NCBI RefSeq assembly: GCF_030269605.1
Contig: NZ_BSTQ01000007.1
Coordinates: 186,001 to 250,000, forward strand
Reading direction: 5' to 3'
DNA length: 64,000 nucleotides
DNA from: Lentzea sp. NBRC 105346
GTDB taxonomy: Bacteria > Actinomycetota > Actinomycetes > Mycobacteriales > Pseudonocardiaceae
Shown piece by piece: positions 49,391 to 58,384 of the stretch. Below the pieces are notes generated by a model, which had not been told where the DNA came from, made no database searches, and was given only the letters and a program-made list of their open reading frames with translations. A program made the translations under genes and the position numbers. Position 1 is the first letter of the stretch; each line of letters begins with the position of its first letter.

Positions 49391-50859
49391 ACGGCAACCG
49401 ATGGATCGACCCCGCCCCGTTCGAGGGTGAACGCCCGCGGTTCCCTTGGTGGGTCTGGCTTCCCGGCTGGGCCAAGGTGATCGCCGCGCCGTTCGTCCTG
49501 CTGTGGCTGACGCTGCGGCTCACGGTCCGCCTGGTGCTGCTCGTCGTGCGGTACCCGGTCTCGATCACGCTGCTTGTCTGCGGGTACGCGGCCTATCGAG
49601 AGTTCGGGCTCTCGCCGTTGGTACTCGCGTTGCTGTCGCTCGTTGCGGCGCTGGTCATCTGGTACGGCGTCGCGCCAGCCTCGTTCCTACGGCACGGCTG
49701 GTATCGCTGGCTGACCGAGTGGCGGCGGGCCACCGTCTACGTGCCGCAGTGGCGGACCGTGATGCGACTGGCGGACCTGGCCAAGGAAGTCCGCGGGAAG
49801 GAGTACCGGCCGCGCTTGCGTCGGGTTCGTTCGGAGGGCTGGCGGGACAAGGTGCGGGTGCGCATGATCCCGGCTCAGTCACCGGAGCAGTGGGAAGCAC
49901 GGCGCGACAACCTGGCGCACTCGTTCAGCGCGCGTTCTTGCAGGGTGCGGGTGTTGCGTCCGCGGCTGCTCGAACTCGACTTCATCCACTCCGATCCGCT
50001 GGCTCGGCCGGTGCCCGCTCCGGCGCTGTCGGACTCGACCGAGGTCGATCTCAAGCGGGTGGTCGTCGGCCGGACCGAGACCGGCAAGCCCTGGCGGCTG
50101 CGGCTGCTCGGCTCCCAGGTGCTCGTGGTCGGCGTACCTGGTGCGGGCAAGGGCTCGGTGCTCTGGTCCATCGTGTGGCAGCTCGCCCCGGCCATTCGAG
50201 CGGGCTTGGTGAGGCTCGTGGGCATCGATCCCAAGGGCGGCATGGAGCTGGGCCAGTGCCCGGATGCCTTCGACAAAGTGATCTACGACAACGGGCCGGA
50301 AGCCGTTGCCCTGCTTGAAGAAATCGCCGCCGAAGTCAAGGAGCGTGCGGCGCGGTACCGGGGCATCCGGCGACTCTGGGCGCGGTCGACGGGCGAGCCG
50401 TTCACAGTCCTGGTCGTTGATGAGCTCGCGGACCTGATCGCCTACCAGCAGGACCGCCAGCTGCGGGAGCGCGCCACTCGTGCGGTTCAGACGATCACCT
50501 CGCAGGGACGTGCACCCGGCTACGCCGTCGTCGGTCTGGTCCAGGACCCACGCAAGGAGATCGTGAGCTTCCGCCATCTGTTCACCACTCGCGTTGCCCT
50601 GCGGCTCGATGAGCCTCAGCAGGTCGACATGGTGCTCGGCGACGGAGTGAGGCAGCGGGGCGCGGCGGCACACGAGATCAGTGAGAACACGCCCGGTGTC
50701 GCCTGGCGCAAGGAGGACGGGCAGCGGGAACCGGAGCGGGCGCGGGCCTTCCACGTCACGGATGCGGACCTCGTGGAGCTGGGGTTGTTCCTGGCCAAGG
50801 CCGAAGTCCGAGGCTTCCCCCGCCGGCCGGATGGCACAGAAGGGAGCGCGGCGGCATGA
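49387..50859 (+). CDS. FtsK/SpoIIIE-like conjugal transfer DNA translocase (TraSA/TraB type)
   Basis: 490 residues. Two N-terminal transmembrane helices (WLPGWAKVIAAPFVLLWLTLRLTVRLVLLVV, then ITLLVCGYAAYREFGLSPLVLALLSLVAALVIWYG) anchor it. The motor domain has Walker A GVPGAGKGSV and Walker B FTVLVVDELADLI. In actinomycete elements this single protein moves double-stranded DNA between hyphae as a ring ATPase. It is followed by the replication initiator with a four-base overlap. Confidence 0.9.
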   Translation: MNGNRWIDPAPFEGERPRFPWWVWLPGWAKVIAAPFVLLWLTLRLTVRLVLLVVRYPVSITLLVCGYAAYREFGLSPLVLALLSLVAALVIWYGVAPASFLRHGWYRWLTEWRRATVYVPQWRTVMRLADLAKEVRGKEYRPRLRRVRSEGWRDKVRVRMIPAQSPEQWEARRDNLAHSFSARSCRVRVLRPRLLELDFIHSDPLARPVPAPALSDSTEVDLKRVVVGRTETGKPWRLRLLGSQVLVVGVPGAGKGSVLWSIVWQLAPAIRAGLVRLVGIDPKGGMELGQCPDAFDKVIYDNGPEAVALLEEIAAEVKERAARYRGIRRLWARSTGEPFTVLVVDELADLIAYQQDRQLRERATRAVQTITSQGRAPGYAVVGLVQDPRKEIVSFRHLFTTRVALRLDEPQQVDMVLGDGVRQRGAAAHEISENTPGVAWRKEDGQREPERARAFHVTDADLVELGLFLAKAEVRGFPRRPDGTEGSAAA

Positions 50860-52460
50860 CCGAGTACCTGACACGCGCTGACCGGATGAAACAGCCTGCG
50901 GCCCTTGATGTCGCTCGGGCGGTCGCCGAGGAACACGGCGTCTGTGTCCGGCCGCTGGCCAAGGAACGGATCGATCTCGACACCGGCCGTGTGGACATCG
51001 TGCCTGTGCCGTGCGGCTCGACGGTCGCGAGCGTGTGCCCGACCTGCGCGGAGAAGAACCGGCGGCTTCGGATGGCCCAGTGCCGTGAGGGATGGCACCT
51101 GACCGAGGAACCCGACTTCACGCCGGACGCTCCGAACGCTGATCAGCGCGGGCTGACGGAGTATCGGGCAGACCTGGTGAAGGCCTTCCGCGTGGCGGTC
51201 GAGGAAGGGGACGAGACCGGAGCGGAGGAGATCCGGGATGAGGTCGCCGAGGTCGACGCCGAACTTCGGCAACTCGGTGTCCGCGGTTCGCTGCCGCCGC
51301 TCGAGTTGCGCGCGAAGGTGGCTCGGAAGCGGTCGACCAAGCGTCGGCAGGATGCGGCGAACCTGCCTCGGCGGCCGGTCAGCAAGCGCACGGTCGGCAG
51401 GGTGTTCGGCGGGAAGTACCAGCCGTCCACGTTCCTCACGCTGACGCTCGACAGCTACGGCAAGGTGCGATCGGACGGCACGCCCGTTGATCCCTCGAAG
51501 TACGACTACCGGCGGGCTGCTCGGGACGCGGTGCACTTCGCGGCGCTGCTCGACCGGTTCGTGCAGAACCTCCGGCGGTGCGTCGGCTGGGACGTCCAGT
51601 ACTTCTCCACCGTCGAGCCACAGCGGCGGTTGGCTCCGCACTGGCACGCGGCGATCCGAGGAAGCATCTCCCGCTCCGAGCTTCGGGCGGTCGCGGAAGC
51701 CACGTACCACCAGGTCTGGTGGCCTGCGCACGACGAGATCAAGTACAGCGGTGATCAGCTGCCGGTGTGGGATGCGCGGGCCAAGGGCTTCGTCGACCTG
51801 CACACGCGGAAGGCCTTGCCTACCTGGGAAGAAGCACTCGACCAGGTCGAGAGTCCGGCGCATGTCGCGCGGTTCGGCGTCCAGGTCCACGCCAAGGGCA
51901 TCCTCGGCGGCACCGAAGAAGCCGGCCGACACATCGGCTACCTGACGAAGTACCTGACCAAGAGCATCGACGAGTGCTTCCAGGCCCAGACAGCTCGGCA
52001 GGACGACCATGCCGAACGGCTCTGCGCTGAGCTCGCCGTGACTCCGTGCTCGCCGCAGTGCCCGATCTGGCTCCTCTACGGCGTCCAGCCTCGTGGCGCT
52101 CGCCTGTCGACCGTGCCCGGCAAGTGCAAGGGCAAGGCGCACAAGCGGACCACGCTCGGCGTCGCAGGTCGGCGGGTGCTCGTGTCGCGGAAGTGGTCGG
52201 GCAAGTCGCTCGCGGACCACAAGCACGACCGCAAGGCATTCGTTCGGCAATTGCTCGCGGACGTCGGCATCAAGCCCGAGGACCAGCCGAAGCGGCTCGT
52301 CTGGAACAACATCCAGCCTGGTGACCCGAACGTGCCTCCACGGCCACACCTGCTGCTTCAAGCGGTCGCTGAACGGCGCAGATGGAAGGCCGAATACACG
52401 GCCGCGCTGTTGGCCTCGGCCGGACCGCCCGAGAGTTCGGCAACTCAGCAAGCGGCCTGA
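50856..52460 (+). CDS. repSA: HUH replication initiator, RepSA type
   Basis: 534 residues. It has a zinc-finger-like CPTCAEKNRRLR near the N-terminus, an HUH motif in LAPHWHAAIRG and the catalytic tyrosine region IGYLTKYLTKS, the arrangement of pSAM2 RepSA rolling-circle initiators. It nicks its own origin, probably inside or near its gene. It overlaps the transfer gene and precedes xis-int. Confidence 0.9.
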   Translation: MTEYLTRADRMKQPAALDVARAVAEEHGVCVRPLAKERIDLDTGRVDIVPVPCGSTVASVCPTCAEKNRRLRMAQCREGWHLTEEPDFTPDAPNADQRGLTEYRADLVKAFRVAVEEGDETGAEEIRDEVAEVDAELRQLGVRGSLPPLELRAKVARKRSTKRRQDAANLPRRPVSKRTVGRVFGGKYQPSTFLTLTLDSYGKVRSDGTPVDPSKYDYRRAARDAVHFAALLDRFVQNLRRCVGWDVQYFSTVEPQRRLAPHWHAAIRGSISRSELRAVAEATYHQVWWPAHDEIKYSGDQLPVWDARAKGFVDLHTRKALPTWEEALDQVESPAHVARFGVQVHAKGILGGTEEAGRHIGYLTKYLTKSIDECFQAQTARQDDHAERLCAELAVTPCSPQCPIWLLYGVQPRGARLSTVPGKCKGKAHKRTTLGVAGRRVLVSRKWSGKSLADHKHDRKAFVRQLLADVGIKPEDQPKRLVWNNIQPGDPNVPPRPHLLLQAVAERRRWKAEYTAALLASAGPPESSATQQAA

Positions 52461-52481
52461 TCAACGAGGGGGGACAACGCC

Positions 52482-52676
52482 ATGACAGCACATGCATTCG
52501 AGCCTTTGTGGACGGTCAACGACGTAGCGACCTTCCTCAACGTGCCGGTCCACACGCTCTACGGCTGGCGGACCAAGGGCTACGGCCCGCCTGGTCGACG
52601 AGTGGGCAAGCACCTGCGGTACCTGCCGTCCGAGGTGCGAACCTGGTTCGAGCACCTTCACGAGGAGGTGGCCTGA
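52482..52676 (+). CDS. xis: Excisionase (Xis), MerR-type HTH
   Basis: 64 residues, a single winged-HTH of the MerR-like excisionase type (LWTVNDVATFLNVPVHTLYGWRTKGYGPPGRRVGKHLRYLPSEVRTWFE). It binds the attachment region and directs the integrase toward excision. Its stop overlaps the integrase start. Confidence 0.9.
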   Translation: MTAHAFEPLWTVNDVATFLNVPVHTLYGWRTKGYGPPGRRVGKHLRYLPSEVRTWFEHLHEEVA

Positions 52677-53836
52677 TGGGTCGGCCTCCGCTCGACATCG
52701 GCACGTACGGCGCAATTCGTTGCTACGAAACGGAATCCGGCTGGCGGGCTACCACGAAGTTCCGTGACTTCGACGGCGTCACCAGGCCGGTGGAGCGCTG
52801 GGGGAAGACGAAGTCGGCGGCCGAACGGAGCTTGAAGAAGGCGCTCGCCGAACGACTGGGTCCGTCCGGCGGCACGCTGAAGGCTGAAAGCCGCTTCAAG
52901 GAAGCCGCGGAACTGTGGTTCGGCTCGTTCAAGGCCGCTGCTGACGCGGGCACCCGGTCGCCGGGAAGCGTCGACACGTACCGGAGCATCCTCGACCGCT
53001 ACGTTCTCAAGAGCCTTGGTGAGCTGCGGATTCGCGAGGCGAACGTCCCTCGGGTGGATGCGTTTCTCGACTCGTTGCGGCGGTCGGTCGGCGTCGCTAC
53101 GGCCAAGACGGCGCGCTCGGTCGTGTCGGGGATCTTGGGCGTCGCCGTTCGCCATGGAGCGCTGGACGCGAATCCGACCAGGGAGACGGCGCGGTTGGAA
53201 GCCGGCCGAAAGAAGGGACCTCGGGCACTCACATTGGAGGAGCGCACGAGGTGGCTCGCGCTGTTGGAGTCCGACGAGAAAGCAGTCCGCCGAGACCTGC
53301 CTGACCTGTCGCGGTTCATGATGGCCACCGGCGTCCGCATCGGTGAGGCCCTGGCGCTCTACTGGGATGACGTCGACCTCGACGCCTGCACGGTGGCCGT
53401 GGACTTCACGGTCGTGCGAGTCAAGGAGGTGGGACTGATCAGGAAGTCAACCAAGACGGAAGCGGGCGAGCGCACGCTCCCGCTGCCCTCGTGGGCCGTG
53501 GCTATGTTGAAGCGACGGCGCGAGGCAACCCTCTACCCGAAGGGGCCGGTCTTCCCGGACAGCCTCGGCGGCCTGCGCGACCCGTCGAACACGATGCGGG
53601 ACCTGCGGAAGGCACGCGGCGGTGATGAGTTCGCGTGGGTGACCTCGCACGTCTTCCGCAAGACGGCGGCAACGATCCTCGACGACGCGGGCCTCACGCC
53701 TCGGATGGTCGCGGACCAGTTGGGGCACTCCCGGCCGTCCATGACGCAGGACGTCTACATGGGGCGGAAGGCGGTCAACCCGCGCACTGCGAACGCGCTC
53801 GAAGCGGTGTTCGAAGTTGGCGAGTCAGACAGTTAA
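52676..53836 (+). CDS. int: Tyrosine-family site-specific integrase
   Basis: 386 residues. An N-terminal arm-binding domain, a core-binding domain (ESRFKEAAELWFGSF then TAKTARSVVSGILGVAV) and the catalytic domain are complete. The catalytic set is R221, H325, R328, H351 and Y361 (TGVRIGEAL, SHVFRK, LGHS, DVYMG). It recombines the element with the tRNA-Lys 3' end. The gene lies about 70 bp from the right attachment site, as usual for this class. Confidence 0.94.
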   Translation: MGRPPLDIGTYGAIRCYETESGWRATTKFRDFDGVTRPVERWGKTKSAAERSLKKALAERLGPSGGTLKAESRFKEAAELWFGSFKAAADAGTRSPGSVDTYRSILDRYVLKSLGELRIREANVPRVDAFLDSLRRSVGVATAKTARSVVSGILGVAVRHGALDANPTRETARLEAGRKKGPRALTLEERTRWLALLESDEKAVRRDLPDLSRFMMATGVRIGEALALYWDDVDLDACTVAVDFTVVRVKEVGLIRKSTKTEAGERTLPLPSWAVAMLKRRREATLYPKGPVFPDSLGGLRDPSNTMRDLRKARGGDEFAWVTSHVFRKTAATILDDAGLTPRMVADQLGHSRPSMTQDVYMGRKAVNPRTANALEAVFEVGESDS

Positions 53837-53840
53837 GTGT

Positions 53841-53855
53841 GGGTAAGGTGTGGGG
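53841..53855. promoter_or_regulatory. Candidate integrase arm-type site (right)
   Basis: GGGTAAGGTGTGGGG, an exact same-orientation copy of 41748-41762. It lies just after the integrase stop and 48 bp from attR. See the left-hand site. Confidence 0.55.
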
Positions 53856-53902
53856 GCTGATCTTGGAGTGATCGCCCCACACCGCTCCTACCAGGCGTTT
53901 TA

Positions 53903-53940
53903 GTGGGCCGCCAGGGGCTCGAACCCTGAACCCGCGGATT
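53903..53940. repeat. Right attachment site (attR) within tRNA-Lys
   Basis: A 38-bp exact copy of attL at 41589-41626. It covers the 3' half of the tRNA-Lys gene from the edge of the anticodon stem to the discriminator base plus one, so integration leaves the tRNA intact. Confidence 0.93.
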
Positions 53941-53976
53941 AAAAGTCCGCTGCTCTGCCAGTTGAGCTAGCGGCCC
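53904..53976 (-). tRNA. tRNA-Lys (TTT), integration target
   Basis: A 73-nt cloverleaf on the minus strand without CCA. The acceptor GGGCCGC pairs with GCGGCCC, the D-arm is GCTCAACTGGCAGAGC, the anticodon loop is CTTTTAA with anticodon TTT, and the T-arm reads GGTTCGAGCCC. The 3' 37 bases are part of the attachment site, so the mature tRNA carries element-derived 3' sequence identical to the original. Confidence 0.95.
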
Positions 53977-54102
53977 GGAGCCAAGGTTAGTGGACCTCGC
54001 CTGTCGAGGCGGACGCCGGGCACCATCAGCCGTGTGGCGCGCGCCACCTATGACGCCCGACCAGGCCTGTTGGCCGGGGTAAATGTGAACTAGATTCGGA
54101 CC

Positions 54103-55869
54103 GTGATGGCGTTGATCGCCTCGGCGGCTGGCGGGTTGCTGCTCCTGGACACGGTCCGGATCTGGCTTCCTTCGCTGACAACGATCTTCGGTAGCGCGGG
54201 GACCACCGACCCCCTCACACTCGCGGCGTTCGCGCTGGTCTGGGTGCTGCCGGCGGCATTCGCGATCCCGCTCACCCGGCGTTGGCCGACGGCTACACCC
54301 GCTGTCCTCGCGGGTACGGCAACAGCGGCACGGCTGGTCGGGCAGGCCGGGGTGTGGCAGCTCTACACGTCGTGCGTGGCGACAACGGCTCTGTTCGGGT
54401 GGCTGGTGGCGGTTGCGACCAAAGGGTGGCCGACCAAAAAGGTGGCGGTTGGGTTGGCCGTCTCGCTTGCTACGGCGACGCTCTTGCAGTTGCTCAGCGG
54501 GAGTGTGGATCTGACCTGGTGGAGTGGGCCGGTGCCGTGGTTGCTCATCATCGGGTGTGGTGCGGTCATGGTCGCCGCGGCGCGCGAGCGGTACTTCGAG
54601 GAAAGTGCGACGGCGCTCTGGTTTGCTGTGGGGCCAACGCTTTTGCTCGCCGGGATCATCACCACGACCACTTCGCGGGTTGAGCACGGGTTCATCGTCG
54701 GCGTTGGGGCGACGGTGGGGATCGCGCTCACGACACGGAGTGGGCCCGCCTGGCTCGTTGCCGCGCTGATCATCGGCGCTACGGCCCTGGCCGACCTGCC
54801 CAGGGACAACGGGAATTTCCCATGGTGGACCGCGATTCCACAAGCGACGCTCGCGGCGCTGTTGCCGGCCGCACTGGGACACGCGGCGAACTCCGGCACA
54901 CAGCGGCATCGAGGAGCGTCCGCGTACGGCGGGTTGCTCGTGTTCTTTTTCTTGTGCAGCACCTACTTCGTGGCGTTCGATACCAGCCTGCCGGTGTGGC
55001 GGCCCGGCCTCGTGCTGCTGGCCGCCGTCCTCGTCGGGGCCGCGGCGGTCACCAACAGGACGAAGTTGACGCAGCCGGTGCCCTGGTTGCCGTTGGTGCC
55101 GGCGGCGGTGGCGATGGTGCTGGCCACGACGGTCAACCCGGCGGAAACGCCGGCGAACCACCAGGCCGCCTGGCCGGTGAAGGTCGTGACCTACAACGTG
55201 CGGTACGGGATCTCCGAGGACGGGCGGTTCGCGCCCGGCATGCTCGTGTCGGCGATCACTGCGTTGGAGCCCGATGTGGTGATGCTGCAGGAGGTTGACC
55301 GCGGCATGTTGGTCAACGGGCAGCACGACGTGTTGGCACAACTGCAGAAGCGGCTCGGGATGCACGCGTACTACGCGCCCTCGAGCGATCCCTTGTTCGG
55401 GGACGCGATTCTGTCGCGGCAGCCGTTGGACGAGGTGAGCTTTCACTCGTTCCCGCGCTACGACATTGCGACGGGAGCTGGGGTGTTGTGCGCGGTGCTG
55501 CGCATGCCCGGCGGGGACCTCGGGCTCGCCGTCAGCCATCTGCACGAGAACGACAACGGGATCTCCGCGCGGCAGGTCGGCGATCTCACCGCCGAGATCC
55601 GCGAGATGCGGGCCAAGGGGTCGCTGCTGCTCGCGGGGGACTTCAACGCCGAGCCGGACAACCCGAAGCTCGGGCCGATCAAGCAGGAGTTGAAGGACGG
55701 GCTCGCGGCCAAGCGGCCGTTGAACACGTGGCCCGCCGGGAGTCCGACGCAGCAGCTGGACCACGTGTTCGTCAGCGAGGACCTAGACGTCGGTGATGTC
55801 GTCACCGAGCGGACGAACGCGTCCGACCACCTGCCCGTTGCCGTCACTGTCACGCGTCGCAACGGGTAG
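54103..55869 (+). CDS. Membrane-anchored endonuclease/exonuclease/phosphatase (EEP) family protein
   Basis: 588 residues. The N-terminal 350 residues contain about ten hydrophobic helices. The C-terminal domain is an EEP (DNase I-like) fold with TYNVRYG, MLQEVDRG, AGDFNAEPDN, LDHVFV and ASDHLPVAV, all catalytic motifs present. It may act on nucleic acid or phosphorylated lipid or sugar on the outer side; the substrate is unknown. Start is GTG 54103 or ATG 54106. It overlaps the convergent DUF6328 gene by 87 bp. Confidence 0.85.
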   Translation: MMALIASAAGGLLLLDTVRIWLPSLTTIFGSAGTTDPLTLAAFALVWVLPAAFAIPLTRRWPTATPAVLAGTATAARLVGQAGVWQLYTSCVATTALFGWLVAVATKGWPTKKVAVGLAVSLATATLLQLLSGSVDLTWWSGPVPWLLIIGCGAVMVAAARERYFEESATALWFAVGPTLLLAGIITTTTSRVEHGFIVGVGATVGIALTTRSGPAWLVAALIIGATALADLPRDNGNFPWWTAIPQATLAALLPAALGHAANSGTQRHRGASAYGGLLVFFFLCSTYFVAFDTSLPVWRPGLVLLAAVLVGAAAVTNRTKLTQPVPWLPLVPAAVAMVLATTVNPAETPANHQAAWPVKVVTYNVRYGISEDGRFAPGMLVSAITALEPDVVMLQEVDRGMLVNGQHDVLAQLQKRLGMHAYYAPSSDPLFGDAILSRQPLDEVSFHSFPRYDIATGAGVLCAVLRMPGGDLGLAVSHLHENDNGISARQVGDLTAEIREMRAKGSLLLAGDFNAEPDNPKLGPIKQELKDGLAAKRPLNTWPAGSPTQQLDHVFVSEDLDVGDVVTERTNASDHLPVAVTVTRRNG

Positions 55870-56298
55870 CACGAACCAGAGGGTGCCGAACACCATCAGC
55901 GCGCCCAGGCCGATCACGAAGGCCGACCACCCGCCGACGATCACCTCGGCCAGCACGAACACCGTGCCGGTCATCGCCACGGCCAGGAAACCCAGGCCCA
56001 CCAAGGCGAACGTGTTGCCCGCGGACACGATGTCCTCGCGCCTGCCCTGGCGGAACAGGACCCGGTGCCACGCGGCGGGCGCGGTCAGCAGGGCGACGGC
56101 CATCGCGGCGCACAGGACCGTCGTCAGGTGCACGCCGCGGACGAGGCCGCCGACGCTCGCGTATTTGTCCGTGAAGGCGATCGACAGGAGGAAGCCGAAC
56201 AGGATCTGTACACCGGCCTGCGCGACCCGGAGCTCCTGCAGGAGCTCGTTGACATTGCGGGCCAGGCGTTTCTGGTCGGACTCCTCCGCATCGCTCAC
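55783..56298 (-). CDS. DUF6328 family membrane protein
   Basis: 171 residues with four hydrophobic helices (VQILFGFLLSIAFT, TTVLCAAMAVALLTAP, TFALVGLGFLAVAMTGTVFVLAEV, FVIGLGALMVFGTLWFVLP) and a polar N-terminal helix. The pattern matches DUF6328. Function is unknown. Its last 87 bp lie opposite the end of the EEP gene, an unusually long convergent overlap. Confidence 0.75.
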   Translation of the reverse strand: MSDAEESDQKRLARNVNELLQELRVAQAGVQILFGFLLSIAFTDKYASVGGLVRGVHLTTVLCAAMAVALLTAPAAWHRVLFRQGRREDIVSAGNTFALVGLGFLAVAMTGTVFVLAEVIVGGWSAFVIGLGALMVFGTLWFVLPVATRDSDGNGQVVGRVRPLGDDITDV

Positions 56299-56307
56299 GC
56301 CACGAGG

Positions 56308-57543
56308 CTACCCGGAAAGCACCGGTTGAAACGTCGGGACACGTTTGCGTTCGACCGCCGCGAAGAACAGCATGGCGCCGAGAAACACGACCGGATACAC
56401 GAGATATCCGAACCGGCTTGCAGGCATCAACAGAATGGCCGTGCTCATTCCGACGACGATTCTCTTCATGACATCCGCGACGGTTTCCGGACGACGCAAC
56501 AACAACCACAGCAGATTCGCCACGCCACCGGCGACGAGCAGTGCCAACGCCGCGGCGTGCCCCGACGGGCCGAGCTCGGTCAGCAGATGTCCGGGAAACG
56601 GGCTCGCGGCCGGCGACCGAACGTGCGCCGCTCCCGCGGGGAACCGGATCGCGTGCTCGACGAAGGCACCGGGGTCGACCAGCAGCACCGGAACGTTGAC
56701 CAGCGCGAACACACCTGCGAATGCGCCGAAGTACCGGCGCCTGCCGAGCACCAGCACGGTGAGTACGACCGCCCCGGGAAGCGCGATCAGCTTGATGCTG
56801 ACCGCCATCGCGACGACCGCGCCCGCCCACCCCGGCTTCTCCCGCAGCACCAACGCCGCCGCCAGGCCGAGCAGGGCGATGACCGCCAGGTCCTCACCCG
56901 AGACCGTCGCGGTGAGCAGCGTCAACGGACCGGCGACGGCCAGCTGCGCGGCCCGCACGGGAACGCGAGGCCGGCCCAGCACCCGCAGGCTCACCGCCAC
57001 GGCGACGACCGCGGTGATCGCGAACATGATCCGCGCGTCGGTGAGCGGCGACGTGCCGAACAACGCCCTGGGCAGGCCGAACACGGGCATCAGCGGGCCG
57101 TAGGGCGTGTAGTCGTTGACGTCCGGCGTACGGCCCAGAGCGGTGACGTCGATGTACGGCGTGCCGTTGGCGAGCAGCAGCTGCGCGGACCGTTCGATCA
57201 CCCAGACGTTCGGCTGCGCGCTCCACGTCCACGGCGTGTTCGTCCAGTCGGGGGCACCGAGCCGGGTCACCACCAGCTTCGCGAGCGGTGCCGCGAAACC
57301 CACGACGACCACCAGCCAGATCGGCAGCGTTCTCGATCTCAGCCGAGCCGGCAGCCATTGGCTCCAGAGCAACAGGACCAGCGCGTGCACGGCGGCGAGA
57401 ACGTACGCCACAAAGGCGAAATCACCCCACACCCGATATCCGTAGAACTCGGACCACAACGACGTCGCCCTGGCGAACACCGCGAATCCGAGGTACATAC
57501 CGAGATCCAGCAGAAGCTGCCCGGCTCTTGCGTTGTTCGACAA
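56308..57543 (-). CDS. GT87/DUF2029-like membrane glycosyltransferase
   Basis: 411 residues with about ten hydrophobic helices, the topology of GT-C enzymes that use polyprenyl-phosphate sugars, such as mycobacterial mannosyltransferases. Loop acidic residues are seen in LANGTPYIDVTALGRTPDVNDYTPYGPLMPVFGLPR, where the family usually has its catalytic Asp. Donor and acceptor are unknown. It starts after a 200-bp gap that holds no gene. Confidence 0.65.
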   Translation of the reverse strand: MSNNARAGQLLLDLGMYLGFAVFARATSLWSEFYGYRVWGDFAFVAYVLAAVHALVLLLWSQWLPARLRSRTLPIWLVVVVGFAAPLAKLVVTRLGAPDWTNTPWTWSAQPNVWVIERSAQLLLANGTPYIDVTALGRTPDVNDYTPYGPLMPVFGLPRALFGTSPLTDARIMFAITAVVAVAVSLRVLGRPRVPVRAAQLAVAGPLTLLTATVSGEDLAVIALLGLAAALVLREKPGWAGAVVAMAVSIKLIALPGAVVLTVLVLGRRRYFGAFAGVFALVNVPVLLVDPGAFVEHAIRFPAGAAHVRSPAASPFPGHLLTELGPSGHAAALALLVAGGVANLLWLLLRRPETVADVMKRIVVGMSTAILLMPASRFGYLVYPVVFLGAMLFFAAVERKRVPTFQPVLSG

Positions 57544-57755
57544 GGTAACCTCCCGGTCGAACGGTATTCACGGATTCAGCGCGACACGATCGGTAAATGC
57601 GCCGACATTTTCCGGGTACCGATAGACCTCCGGGCTGATGTTTCGGTCAGCCGTCCGGCCGATGTGCGACGAGTTGAGACGCTGTGCCGTCTCAAAATCC
57701 GCCTGCCGGATGACTTGGCTGGCTCACTGGCGGGACAACCGCTAGGGAGGGCGTT

Positions 57756-58319
57756 ATGAAAACCTTTTCTGCGGCGGCGGCCGCAGCCCTTCTGACCGCG
57801 GTGCTGCTGCCCGGCACCGCGTCGGCGGCCGAGCCCGCGCACCTCGCGTACACGTCGGCGAAGTTCGAGAAGTACAGCGCCAAGGCCAAGGCGGTGACGT
57901 ACAACGCCGAGCTGGTCAAGGCCGGCGCACACGTCACGGTCCTGTCCATCCCGACGATCGACGGCAAGACCACGGTCGGCATCCGCGTCAAGGGACTCGT
58001 CGCCAACCGCGTCTACGGCACGCACGTGCACGTCAAGAAGTGCGGCGCGCTGCCCGCCGACGCCGGTCCCCACTACCAGAACGTGGCCGACCCGGTGCAG
58101 CCGTCGGTCGACCCCAAGTACGCCAACCCGCAGAACGAGATCTGGCTCGACCTGACCACCGACGAGCGCGGCAACGCCTACACGACCGCGACCGTCGCGT
58201 GGCAGTTCACCGAGCGGCACGCCCAGTCGGTCGTGCTGCACGCCGAGAAGACCAGCAGCCACGAGGGCCACGCCGGCACCGCCGGAGCGCGCCTGGCCTG
58301 CGCCAACGTTGATTTCTGA
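57756..58319 (+). CDS. Secreted Cu/Zn-superoxide-dismutase-like protein
   Basis: 187 residues. A signal peptide ends at the ASAAEP site. The mature part has GTHVHVKKCG and GPHYQN, matching copper and zinc ligand loops of SodC, and the C-terminal ACANV. Some metal ligands of active SodC are not obvious, so activity is uncertain. Start ATG at 57756 with GGGAGGG upstream. Confidence 0.75.
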   Translation: MKTFSAAAAAALLTAVLLPGTASAAEPAHLAYTSAKFEKYSAKAKAVTYNAELVKAGAHVTVLSIPTIDGKTTVGIRVKGLVANRVYGTHVHVKKCGALPADAGPHYQNVADPVQPSVDPKYANPQNEIWLDLTTDERGNAYTTATVAWQFTERHAQSVVLHAEKTSSHEGHAGTAGARLACANVDF

Positions 58320-58326
58320 CGCTGTC

Positions 58327-58364
58327 GTGAGGGCCACCCTCACAACCGGGAGGGTGGCCCTCAC
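58327..58364. terminator. Terminator hairpin after the SOD-like gene
   Basis: A 15-bp perfect stem, GTGAGGGCCACCCTC (58327-58341) with 58350-58364, ending 20 bp before the dusB start. Confidence 0.85.
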
Positions 58365-58384
58365 GGTGCCGTAACCTGAAGGGC

